Shown here one piece after another: positions 14,817 through 22,699 of a DNA stretch of 35,826 nt (the first letter of the stretch is position 1; the number at the start of each line of letters is the position of its first letter). The DNA lies in the NCBI GenBank assembly GCA_902796425.1, contig CADBPC010000036.1, positions 1 to 35,826 on the forward strand, given 5' to 3'. Made by a program: the position numbers and the translations under genes. Source of the stretch: an uncultured Lachnospiraceae bacterium. Its GTDB lineage: Bacteria; Bacillota; Clostridia; Lachnospirales; Lachnospiraceae. The notes under the pieces are model-generated. The model did no database searches, was not told the origin of the DNA, and worked only from the letters and a program-made list of their open reading frames with translations.

Positions 14817-15806
14817 TCAGCCTTCCTTTTTTGCCGGCTCTTCTTTGCGCGTGTTTTCCGCAATCTTGCGTCTTGCCATCTGATAGGTATCAAAGCCGAT
14901 CGTCGCCAGCATGATTACGCCCTTCGCGACATACTGATAATACACATTCATTCCTGCCATCTGCATGCCGTTTCCAAGCAGCGCAATGATGAGAATACCT
15001 GCCACACAGCCGTTGATCTTTCCTTCACCGCCACGGATGGAAACGCCGCCCAGAAGGAGTCCCGTGATGACCGTAAACTCGGTTCCGACTGCGGTTGTCG
15101 CAGCTGCGGAGCCTGCTCTCGCCGTCAGGACTAAAGAAGCGATTCCGAGGAAGACCCCGGCCAGGACAGAAATGTAGATTTCCATCTTGTTGACATTGAT
15201 GCCTGCCAGTCTTGCTGCGTCCTTGTTGCCTCCAAGCGCGAAGATATAGCGTCCGAAATAGGTCTTGTTAAGGACAAAGCTGACCACAAAGCCAAGAATA
15301 ATGGTCATTAGAAGGGCAAAACTGAAGTTTGTGCCGAACAGTGTGCCCTGTCCGATGAACTTGTATGCTGTCGATGAGATGCCGACCGTCTTTGATGCTG
15401 AAATGACATACGAAAGGCCCTGATAGATAGTCATCGTACCGAACGTGATGAAGATTCTCGGGATTCCGAGAAGATGGCTCAGCACCGCATTGAGTGTGCA
15501 CAGGACAATCGCAATCAGAATCGTGAGTACGATCACGATCGGAAGCGGTATTCCCGCCTCTGTCATCATCTTGGCGGAAATAACTCCTGTGATACTCATC
15601 AGATAGCCGATGGAAAGATCCATGCCGCCGGACATCATGATCAGGGAAATACCAAACGCGGCGATCAGGACGTAGGCGTTCTGGTTCAGAATGTTCAGAA
15701 TATTCCTGGTGGTCAGGAAGTTGGGAGAAAAAGAGAAAAAGATTACACAGATGACCAGCAGCACCCATGCCAGGTTCCTGCGTGCAAAATCCAATACTTT
15801 ATTCAT
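14817..15806 (-). CDS. RbsC-type sugar ABC importer permease
   Basis: This 329-residue protein has about ten membrane helices of the BPD_transp_2 type. Landmarks are ISLIMMSGGMDLSIGYLMS near residue 55, FALGGNKDAARLAGINV near 190 (the coupling loop that contacts the ATPase), and LLLGGVSIRGGEGKING near 250. It forms the membrane channel for a monosaccharide-type substrate. AAAGGA lies 6 bases before the ATG, and the gene starts 15 bases after the ATPase gene ends. The sequence is that of the ribose/xylose/galactose importer class; the particular sugar cannot be read from it. Confidence 0.93.
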   Translation of the reverse strand: MNKVLDFARRNLAWVLLVICVIFFSFSPNFLTTRNILNILNQNAYVLIAAFGISLIMMSGGMDLSIGYLMSITGVISAKMMTEAGIPLPIVIVLTILIAIVLCTLNAVLSHLLGIPRIFITFGTMTIYQGLSYVISASKTVGISSTAYKFIGQGTLFGTNFSFALLMTIILGFVVSFVLNKTYFGRYIFALGGNKDAARLAGINVNKMEIYISVLAGVFLGIASLVLTARAGSAAATTAVGTEFTVITGLLLGGVSIRGGEGKINGCVAGILIIALLGNGMQMAGMNVYYQYVAKGVIMLATIGFDTYQMARRKIAENTRKEEPAKKEG

Positions 15807-15821
15807 GGCGATTCCTTTCTG

Positions 15822-17300
15822 TTATTGTAAACCTGAAGCGAGTTCCAGAACCCTGGACTGCGAGAACTCATCTCTGGAGAGCTCCCCTGTTATGCGTCCT
15901 TCATACAGCACCATCACACGGTCGCTCATTCCCAGGAGTTCTTCCATCTCCGATGAAATCATGATGATGGACATACCCTGTTCGACGAGATTATTCATCA
16001 GGTGGTAGATCTCCTGTTTTGCGCCGACATCGATTCCTCTGGTCGGTTCATCAAAGATCAGGATTTCTGTCTGCGCCGCAAGAACCTTTGCCACAACAAC
16101 CTTCTGCTGGTTTCCGCCGGAAAGGTTTTTGACCAGCTGCTTTACAGTCGGTGTCTTTATACTGAGCTTCTCTACATATTCATCGGCAAGCCGGTCCGCT
16201 TCTTTCTGGTCTACAACGGTCGCCTTACTGATTCTTCGAAGGCTCATGCTCGGAATATTCCACTGAATGGAGTACTCCAGGAAAGCTCCTTCGCGTTTTC
16301 TGTCTTCCGGAATCAGGCCGATTCCCGCTTCAATTGCATCGGATGTGTCTCTGAAATGTACCGGGTTTCCCTTCACCAGGATTTCACCCGAGGCCGGCCT
16401 GACATCTCCGAAGAGCATCTTTGCCAGTTCCGTGCGCCCTGCACCGACCAGTCCTGCCAGTCCGAGTATCTCGCCCTTTCTCAGATGAAGATTGATGTTG
16501 AAGTCTCCGTTGCCGGTGAGATTCCTGACTTCCAACACATTCTCTCCAAGCGTAACATTTCTTGAAGGGAAGGATTCTGTCAGTTCACGCCCAACCATCA
16601 TATTGATCAGATCCTGTCTGGAAACCTCATGAATCTTCTTCGTGGCGACGTACCGCCCGTCCCGGAGAATACTGACCCTATCAGAGATTTCAAAGACCTC
16701 GTCCATACGGTGACTGATGTAGATGATGGTCACGCCCTGTTCCTTGAGCTGACGGACGATCCGGAGCATATTCTCGACCTCAGCCACAGCAATCGCCGCG
16801 GAGGGCTCGTCCATGATGAGGACTTTACAGTTTTTACTGATTGCCTTTGCGATCTCGACCAGCTGCTGCTGTGCGGTGGAGAGGTCTCCGACCATACGGT
16901 GAGAGTCGATATGAACACCAAGCGACTCCATAAGTCTTGCCGCTTCTTTGTGCATTTTTTTAAAATCAGGAGAGATTGCGTTTCCTGTTTTGTCTCCCAG
17001 AAATATATTCTCCGCAATGTTCATTGACGGCACAACATTGAATTCCTGGTAGATTACTCCGATGCCGTGCTGCTTTGCCAGCGCGGGAGTCAGTTTGTCA
17101 AAAGACTCCCCGTTTATGATAACCTTTCCCGATGACGCCTCAATCGCGCCTGCAACGATCTTGATGAGCGTTGATTTGCCTGCCCCGTTTTCTCCCATGA
17201 TGGAATGAATCTCACCGGGCTCAAAGCTCAGCGATACATCGTCCAGCGCCACGACACCCGGATAGTTTTTCGTGATATGCTCCAGTTCCAGAATCGCCAT
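15822..17300 (-). CDS. RbsA/MglA-type double ATPase of the sugar importer
   Basis: A 492-residue protein with two fused nucleotide-binding domains. The first has Walker A GENGAGKST near residue 36, the signature DLSTAQQQ near 140 and Walker B VLIMDEPSAA near 160. The second has the usual altered P-loop GLVGAGRTE near 285, a full signature NLSGGNQQK near 395 and LIFDEPTRGID near 418. It powers the RbsC-type permease. I chose the ATG at 17300 with AGG 9 bases upstream; a GTG two codons earlier overlaps the ribosome site. It follows the binding-protein gene after 121 bases that contain a strong hairpin. Its intact motifs contrast with the degenerate homologue at 18722. Confidence 0.95.
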   Translation of the reverse strand: MAILELEHITKNYPGVVALDDVSLSFEPGEIHSIMGENGAGKSTLIKIVAGAIEASSGKVIINGESFDKLTPALAKQHGIGVIYQEFNVVPSMNIAENIFLGDKTGNAISPDFKKMHKEAARLMESLGVHIDSHRMVGDLSTAQQQLVEIAKAISKNCKVLIMDEPSAAIAVAEVENMLRIVRQLKEQGVTIIYISHRMDEVFEISDRVSILRDGRYVATKKIHEVSRQDLINMMVGRELTESFPSRNVTLGENVLEVRNLTGNGDFNINLHLRKGEILGLAGLVGAGRTELAKMLFGDVRPASGEILVKGNPVHFRDTSDAIEAGIGLIPEDRKREGAFLEYSIQWNIPSMSLRRISKATVVDQKEADRLADEYVEKLSIKTPTVKQLVKNLSGGNQQKVVVAKVLAAQTEILIFDEPTRGIDVGAKQEIYHLMNNLVEQGMSIIMISSEMEELLGMSDRVMVLYEGRITGELSRDEFSQSRVLELASGLQ

Positions 17301-17339
17301 TGTCACTTCCCTTTCTATGTTTTCCTTCTGAAAAGCAGC

Positions 17340-17371
17340 CGGGTGCGAACAGATGGATCTGTCCGCACCCG
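17340..17371 (-). other. Strong intercistronic hairpin between binding protein and ATPase genes
   Basis: CGGGTGCG plus GACAGA pairs over 14 bp with TCTGTTCGCACCCG around a 4-base loop. On the minus-strand RNA every position pairs, one as G-U; on the plus strand that position would be an A-C mismatch, so the structure is suited to the transcript of this operon. No T-run follows directly, so full termination is unlikely. Such hairpins commonly protect the upstream message and raise binding protein over ATPase levels. Confidence 0.75.
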
Positions 17372-17421
17372 TTCCTCAGAAGGTGTTCAGCGAAACCTTG
17401 TTCCGCCGTCTTCCTGATATA

Positions 17422-18576
17422 TTATTTATTTAGGAAGCTGTCCACGTTCTCAGCTGTAACCTTTGTTCCGGGCTCGCTGATGTAGCCGTTTTCATCCGCA
17501 TACTTGTTGTTCTGGCCGGTTGCAAGGCAGTACATGCTCATTGCAAGATCATCGCCGAGGTTGTAAGTGCCGCGGATCATGGATTCGTTTGTTCTGGAAA
17601 GGCCGATCTGCTCATAGGCAACCATCGAACTGTCCACACCGAAGATACCGAAGTGCTCTCTGTCGAGGGAGGCATCTCTCATATAGACCTCGTTGGAGCC
17701 GAGCTCGGAGTCAACACCGTAAGCAAGGATAACCTTCAGGTCAGGATATTTGCCGGTCATGATATCCGCATATTCCTGGGCCTTCATGTTTGCATCAGTC
17801 GCACCGCTAAGGTCGAACATCTCAACAACCTTTGCCTTACTGGTCAGCTGCTCGACGGTGTACATACCGTCAGTTCTTGCCTGGGATTCCTCTGTCTGGC
17901 TGTTGCCGATTACAGCAACCTCAATCGAGCCGTCCTCTGCATCCGGGAACGTGGCATCAATCCAGTCCGCAGCCATCTCGGCAGCGCCGACACCTGTCTG
18001 ATACTGATCTGTGCCCTGGCAGTATGTGTAAGTGCTTCTGTCATCCATCCATGTCGCGATGGGATAGACTTTGATACCCTGCTCAACAGCCTTTCTGCAG
18101 ACATCCTTGACGGCCTCTCTGTCGGAAACAAAGAGCATAATCGCGTCGCACCCCATGTTCATCAGGTTCTCGATGTCCGAGACCTGCGTCGCGGCATTTC
18201 CTTCGAAGGATACAGTGACCATCTCATAGCCACCCTCTTCGAAATACTTATGCATGGAATCGTCAAGTGCCGAGAAGAATTCCGCGCCAAGGGTCATGGT
18301 GGACATACCCAGCTTGGAGCCCTTCGGGAACCACTCTTCATCCTCATAGCCGATTCCTCTTTCTTCATAGGTCATATACTCCATGACCTCTCCTGCGGAC
18401 TCTGCAGCCTCACTGCTCTCCTCTGCAGTGCTTTCCGCTTCTTCGGTTTTTTCCTCCACAGTCTCCTGCGGTGCAGGCTCTGCTGCTGCCGGTGCCGGTG
18501 CGGAACCGGATCCGCAGGCGGCAAGACTTGCGGCCATGGTCATAGCAATTACTGCTGCTGCAATTCTCTTTTTCAT
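17422..18576 (-). CDS. Sugar-binding lipoprotein of the RbsABC-type importer
   Basis: A 384-residue precursor. The signal peptide MKKRIAAAVIAMTMAASLAAC ends in the lipobox LAAC (Cys21), so it is anchored to the outer face of the membrane. A long Ala/Pro/Glu linker (to about residue 65) precedes a periplasmic-binding type 4 fold. That fold has LGMSTMTLGAEFFSAL, AIMLFVSDREAVKDV, and ILAYGVDSELGSNEVYM near the hinge. It captures the sugar for the importer. I chose the ATG at 18576 because GAGAGG lies 5-6 bases upstream and the signal peptide starts there; an in-frame reading to 18654 adds only 26 unrelated residues. It has its own promoter. Confidence 0.94.
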   Translation of the reverse strand: MKKRIAAAVIAMTMAASLAACGSGSAPAPAAAEPAPQETVEEKTEEAESTAEESSEAAESAGEVMEYMTYEERGIGYEDEEWFPKGSKLGMSTMTLGAEFFSALDDSMHKYFEEGGYEMVTVSFEGNAATQVSDIENLMNMGCDAIMLFVSDREAVKDVCRKAVEQGIKVYPIATWMDDRSTYTYCQGTDQYQTGVGAAEMAADWIDATFPDAEDGSIEVAVIGNSQTEESQARTDGMYTVEQLTSKAKVVEMFDLSGATDANMKAQEYADIMTGKYPDLKVILAYGVDSELGSNEVYMRDASLDREHFGIFGVDSSMVAYEQIGLSRTNESMIRGTYNLGDDLAMSMYCLATGQNNKYADENGYISEPGTKVTAENVDSFLNK

Positions 18577-18644
18577 TTTTACCTCTCTATGGATGTATTT
18601 GTTTTTCCGGCGGACCCGAACCGGTCCCTGCCTGTTTCGATATG

Positions 18645-18673
18645 AATATAGCATCCGGCTTTACCTGCGAGAG
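18645..18673 (-). promoter_or_regulatory. Activator-type promoter of the binding-protein gene
   Basis: On the minus strand a good -10, TATATT (18645-18650), has no -35 match at 17 bases: the site at 18668-18673 reads CTCTCG. A weak -35 overlapped by a direct-repeat element is typical of promoters that depend on an AraC-family activator. The leader to the start codon is about 65 bases. Confidence 0.6.
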
Positions 18674-18706
18674 GTGGAATTTTTTGCCATGCAGGGGGTA
18701 TTTTTT
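18671..18706 (-). promoter_or_regulatory. 21-bp-spaced direct repeat, candidate YesN operator
   Basis: On the minus strand AAAAAATACCCCCTG (18692-18706) and AAAAAATTCCACCTC (18671-18685) match at 12 of 15 bases and are offset by exactly 21 bp, two helical turns. The proximal copy overlaps the -35 position. This is the arrangement used by class II AraC-type activators. The gene for such a regulator, the YesN-like protein, is 2.4 kb upstream in the same direction. Confidence 0.6.
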
Positions 18707-18721
18707 TACCTTACAGACTCC

Positions 18722-20017
18722 TTACGGACAGATAATCCGCTCGCACCAGCGGTCGATTTCGGACAATACGCCGGAAAAGAGAATAACTCTGATACCATCC
18801 TTTTTCAGATGTCTCAGATACACCAGAAACTCCTCTTCCTCGGACAGATCCATTCCCCAGAACGGGTTCTCAAAGAGCATTGTCTTCGGTTTTGAAAGCT
18901 CCCACCGGCAGGCGGACAGGATTTTTTTTTCAACCAGCGAAAGACCGGCGACCGGCGTTTTGTCTCCTTCGATATTCGTCACCTCGTGAAATCTTGCCAT
19001 CACATTATCTTCCATGCTCCGACGCACCGGCAAAAGGAGTCCTCCGGAAACACGGCGCGGTATCGACATCAGGACATTCTCCCTGACCGTCATATTTTCA
19101 CACAGCATCAATGCACTCTTTCTCGGAATCAGGACAGCTCCATCCACACAGAACCTGTCTTCCGGAAAATCGGGAAGCCTTACGTTCTGCTGCCATGTCA
19201 GGCGGTTTTCCCTGCGGATGGTCCTTAGTCTGTCCTGAAGAGATCTTCCGGTCTCGCCCATCAGGTCGAGAATTCCTTCAAACGACTTCTCCCCGTCTGC
19301 AGCTTCGGAAGAATCCCTGAACCCGCTTTTGTCCGACCCCGGTCTGTTCGCCGTAAGCTCTTCCAGCTCTCTGCCATACCACTCCATCAAATCCCTTCCC
19401 CGGCTCATTCTCTGTACCCTGTCACTGATTTTGGCCAGTTCTCCCCGCCTCTCTGACAGAATTAAAAAAGACACTCCCTGGTCCCTGTACCGGCAAAGGA
19501 GTGCCGCAAGCTGTGGTATTTCCTGTTCTTCATATGTCATCGTCGTACAGTCCAGGACCACAAGAGAGGCATGCTGCATTCTGGCCTTGACAATACTGAG
19601 GAGGTGTTTCTGCGTCTGTGTCAGCTCCCGGACGCACATATCCGCCCGTATGGACAGTCCCGATTCCTCCAGGTACCGCTCCGCTTTCCCGACGACCTGC
19701 TTATTCCGATAGATCCCATACAGGGGTCTTCCGGACTCAATCTCCATGTTCTCCGCCACAGTCAGGTTTTCAATCAGATTCCTTCCTTCCTGGCTGATAT
19801 AAATGCTGTCCGCAGACCCGGCAGGTCCCAGGACTTTGCCGTCCGTCGTGTTCCGGTCTGTGTCCAGCAGTTCAAAGAGTGTCCTGATGCCGCTCCCCGC
19901 CGGGCCGTAGACGTAGACGATCTCACCCCGGCAGACCTCGAGATTATATCCTCTTAAGTCTCCCTGGCTCTTCTCTGATTTTTTTGTTACATCGACAATC
20001 CGCAGTACTTCCTGCAT
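18722..20017 (-). CDS. Degenerate RbsA-like double ATP-binding-cassette protein (pseudo-ATPase)
   Basis: This 431-residue protein aligns along its length with sugar-importer double ATPases but has lost their catalytic motifs. In domain 1 the P-loop is GPAGSGIRT (residues 38-46, the lysine displaced by Ile-Arg), the signature is ELTQTQKHLL (131-140), and Walker B ends LDC, with Cys for the catalytic Glu. Domain 2 lacks a recognisable P-loop; its signature is GLSLVEKK (358-365) and Walker B is MLFENP (380-385). The reading frame is intact, so this is not a decaying pseudogene. It lies between the YesM kinase gene and the importer genes. A regulatory or scaffolding role between importer and kinase is inferred. 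Confidence 0.8.
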   Translation of the reverse strand: MQEVLRIVDVTKKSEKSQGDLRGYNLEVCRGEIVYVYGPAGSGIRTLFELLDTDRNTTDGKVLGPAGSADSIYISQEGRNLIENLTVAENMEIESGRPLYGIYRNKQVVGKAERYLEESGLSIRADMCVRELTQTQKHLLSIVKARMQHASLVVLDCTTMTYEEQEIPQLAALLCRYRDQGVSFLILSERRGELAKISDRVQRMSRGRDLMEWYGRELEELTANRPGSDKSGFRDSSEAADGEKSFEGILDLMGETGRSLQDRLRTIRRENRLTWQQNVRLPDFPEDRFCVDGAVLIPRKSALMLCENMTVRENVLMSIPRRVSGGLLLPVRRSMEDNVMARFHEVTNIEGDKTPVAGLSLVEKKILSACRWELSKPKTMLFENPFWGMDLSEEEEFLVYLRHLKKDGIRVILFSGVLSEIDRWCERIICP

Positions 20018-20060
20018 ACGCAGCCAAAGTCCCCCTCAAAGCATCTGTCCGGTACAGCTC

Positions 20061-21002
20061 TTATGTTGTCTGTCCCTGATCCTGTATTTCATATTTCGAT
20101 CTTGCAAAGTCGTCAACCTTCGGTATTGTGACCACCGCCGATGTTCCTTCACCCAGAGCGGAGCGGTAATGAATTCCGTATTCCTCTCCGAATGTCAGCC
20201 GGATTCTGGCGTTCACATTCTGAATGGCAATGCCGTTGTTCCTTCCGGTTCTTGTCGGCACGCGGATTTTGGAGTCCTTCAGCCTGCCGTTCAGCGCAAA
20301 GAGTGCATCCTCTGTCATGCCTGCCCCGTTGTCACTGACTATAATTACCACATTGGACTGAGTCTCATAAAGGCGTATATTCACCTTACCTTTTCTGCGC
20401 ACCTTTTCCAGGCCGTGTGTGACAGCGTTCTCAACAAGCGGCTGAAGGGTCAGCTTTGGCAGATAATACTGGCCAATCTGGTCGTTTTCCATGTCAATCT
20501 GCATTTCAAACCGGTCACCGAAGCGCTGCTTTTGAATATAGTAATAATCCCTTATGTGCTCTGTCTCCTCCTCGATACGCACCAGATTATCCCGGTTGCT
20601 GATCGCATAGCGGAAAAACCGGGAAAGCTTCTCTGTCATGGCGGCAATATCTTCCTGGCCTTCCAACAGAGCGTGTGCCCGGATCGTATCAAGTGTATTG
20701 TAAAGAAAATGAGGATTGATCTGATATTGAAGGGCGGAAAAATCAGACCTTCGGCGCAGGAGCTCGAGCTGTTCAATCTCGCTCTCGTCCCATTTCACGG
20801 TTCGGTCCTTCGCACGTACCTGTGAGATGAGATATTTCTCGATATTTTCTTCCCGGAGCGTCTGCCATAAAAGAATTACCGATGCCGCCAGCTGCGCGGC
20901 TCCGGAAAGCAGAATGAAAACGCTTCCTTTCAGCAGACCGACGCCTGCCAGAGCAAGCGCCAGGACAATCATCACAATTTCAATATACCGCAGCTTTTTC
21001 AT
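20061..21002 (-). CDS. YesM/LytS-type sensor histidine kinase with minimal sensor region
   Basis: A 313-residue kinase. Two membrane helices (about residues 7-24 and 28-47) are joined by only a few residues, so there is almost no extracellular domain. The phosphoacceptor block LQYQINPHFLYNTLDTI holds His98 (His_kinase family PF06580). The ATPase domain has LTLQPLVENAVTHGLEK as N box, VSDNGAGM as G1 and GIAIQNVNARI as G2. Usual YesM proteins carry a large extracellular Cache domain and a HAMP domain; both are missing. It pairs with the YesN-like regulator encoded just upstream. Its ribosome site is weak (AGAGCGGG). It resembles intramembrane-sensing kinases that take their signal from a membrane partner. 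Confidence 0.9.
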   Translation of the reverse strand: MKKLRYIEIVMIVLALALAGVGLLKGSVFILLSGAAQLAASVILLWQTLREENIEKYLISQVRAKDRTVKWDESEIEQLELLRRRSDFSALQYQINPHFLYNTLDTIRAHALLEGQEDIAAMTEKLSRFFRYAISNRDNLVRIEEETEHIRDYYYIQKQRFGDRFEMQIDMENDQIGQYYLPKLTLQPLVENAVTHGLEKVRRKGKVNIRLYETQSNVVIIVSDNGAGMTEDALFALNGRLKDSKIRVPTRTGRNNGIAIQNVNARIRLTFGEEYGIHYRSALGEGTSAVVTIPKVDDFARSKYEIQDQGQTT

Positions 21003-21062
21003 CCCGCTCTGACACCTGTGCTTATAAATATCTCTCCTGCAAAGCCGCTCCTTTCCGGTTCT

Positions 21063-22670
21063 TTATCCGTACAGGCGCCTGTAGTCCGAGGGCTTGATCC
21101 CCGTCGCTTTTTTAAAAAGCTTTGCATAATATTTTTCATCCGGGTACCCGACCTGCAATGCGATCTCTTTTACTGACAGGCCGGTCATGGACAGAAGGCG
21201 CTGTGACTCCTCGATTCGGACCTGCGTCAGATATTCACTGAAGCCGACCCCGGTCTTCTCCTTAAAGACACGGCTGAGGTAGGACGCACTCACACCCGCC
21301 TGCCTGGCAGCATCCTCCAGAGAGATCGCTTCGGCATATCTGCTGTGCACAAAGCGGACCGTCTCCTCAACCGGCCTTGCCATTCTCTCACTGAGCTGGC
21401 GATGTTTGGCGGTGGTGTATTTTTCAACCTCCTGATAGTATGCCCGGATTACCTGATCCGCGCTTCTGACCTTCTGCTCAGCCTCTTCCATCGCCATGCC
21501 GAGATCTTCCCGCTCCTGATCATCCTGGACGGCGCCAAGAACCGCATCCCGGACCCGGCCGAAAACCCTCAGAAGATCACCCGGAAACGGGTTCTGCAGA
21601 TTCTGTACCCTGAATGATATCTTCTGGAAAAGCTCTCCCAGCTCATCACTTCTGAAGTACCTGACGCCGTCACTGATGGCTTTGAGATCTTCTGCGGAAA
21701 ACACGGCGTCCGGCGCGATATGTCTCAGATCCGCGATCTGGCTGTAGCGGATAATCTGGCTTCCGTAGAATATGAAGCGCCCATATGATGAAATCAGCGC
21801 CTGGCGCGCCGCCGCCGGCAGCAGCGGAGTATCTGTCTGCGGCTCGCTCTGACCGATGGTCACCCTGAACTCCCCGTAGATTTCTCCAAGATCACGTATG
21901 CTGTAATACAGCATCGAAATTCCTGATGAAACAGCTGATCTGTCTTTGGCGCAATAGTTCAGGAGAAGGTAGTCCCTGCGGCAGTCGGGAAAATGAAAAA
22001 ACCTCACCCTGTCGGGAAATGACTCTTTCAGGAATCTGCCGAGTTTATCAAAATAGGCCGTTCGCTTTGCGCCTAAGATCTCTGAAAGACTTGTATCGAT
22101 GACTAGAACCTGATACAGCGGATGAGTTATCTGTATCCCGTACTTTTCTTCGATCATCTCTCTGCTGCAGCTGACCGGATCCCCTGAACTGCCTGACTTT
22201 AAAATCTCCTCCAGAAACAGCTTTCTTCTATTTTCTTCCTCTGCCGACTGATACGATTCCAGTGACGCCCTGTCCTGAGAAGCCAGGCGTTTCTGGTCCA
22301 CCAGACGGCAGACCTTGTAAAGGATCTCGTTAAGCTGCTGCTCCTCCACAGGCTTCAGCAGATAGTCGACAACATTGAGCTGAATCGCGCTCCTGGCATA
22401 CTCAAAATAACGGTAGCCTGAAAGGAGAACAAACAGGATATCCGGCTCCTTCCGATTCACTCGTTCTATCAGCTCCAGGCCGTCGTAAACCGGCATCTGT
22501 ATATCAGAGAGAACAAAATCCGGCCTGTTCTTCAGAATGCTTTCCAGCGCGCTTTCTCCGTCGTAACACTCATCAATGATTTCTATCCCAAGCTGTTCAA
22601 AGTGCCCAAGCTTCCTGACAAGCTGAATGAGCATTTTCTCATCGTCTGCGATGATCATCCGATAACTCAT
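21063..22670 (-). CDS. YesN-type response regulator with AraC DNA-binding domain
   Basis: A 535-residue protein. The receiver domain covers residues 1-120, with acidic pair DD at 9-10, phosphoacceptor Asp56 in FVLSDIQMPVYDG, and the conserved Lys in YLLKPVEE. A long middle region of the YesN type, without a named motif, follows. The C-terminal AraC helix-turn-helix pair is recognisable from EAISLEDAARQAGVSASYLSRVFKEKTG and SVKEIALQVGYPDEKYYAKLFKKATG. The start is ATG at 22670, with AGGGGG 4 bases upstream; a TTG at 22703 would overlap the preceding gene. It probably activates the importer and glycosidase genes on phosphorylation by the adjacent kinase. Confidence 0.94.
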   Translation of the reverse strand: MSYRMIIADDEKMLIQLVRKLGHFEQLGIEIIDECYDGESALESILKNRPDFVLSDIQMPVYDGLELIERVNRKEPDILFVLLSGYRYFEYARSAIQLNVVDYLLKPVEEQQLNEILYKVCRLVDQKRLASQDRASLESYQSAEEENRRKLFLEEILKSGSSGDPVSCSREMIEEKYGIQITHPLYQVLVIDTSLSEILGAKRTAYFDKLGRFLKESFPDRVRFFHFPDCRRDYLLLNYCAKDRSAVSSGISMLYYSIRDLGEIYGEFRVTIGQSEPQTDTPLLPAAARQALISSYGRFIFYGSQIIRYSQIADLRHIAPDAVFSAEDLKAISDGVRYFRSDELGELFQKISFRVQNLQNPFPGDLLRVFGRVRDAVLGAVQDDQEREDLGMAMEEAEQKVRSADQVIRAYYQEVEKYTTAKHRQLSERMARPVEETVRFVHSRYAEAISLEDAARQAGVSASYLSRVFKEKTGVGFSEYLTQVRIEESQRLLSMTGLSVKEIALQVGYPDEKYYAKLFKKATGIKPSDYRRLYG

Positions 22671-22699
22671 TTTTCCCCCTACCAGTTCCTGATCTTCTT

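Noticed and set aside
18722-20017. Degenerate RbsA-like gene as a pseudogene
   Set aside because: The frame is open over the full length, both domains stay alignable, and the losses are concentrated in catalytic motifs, which fits a changed function better than decay.
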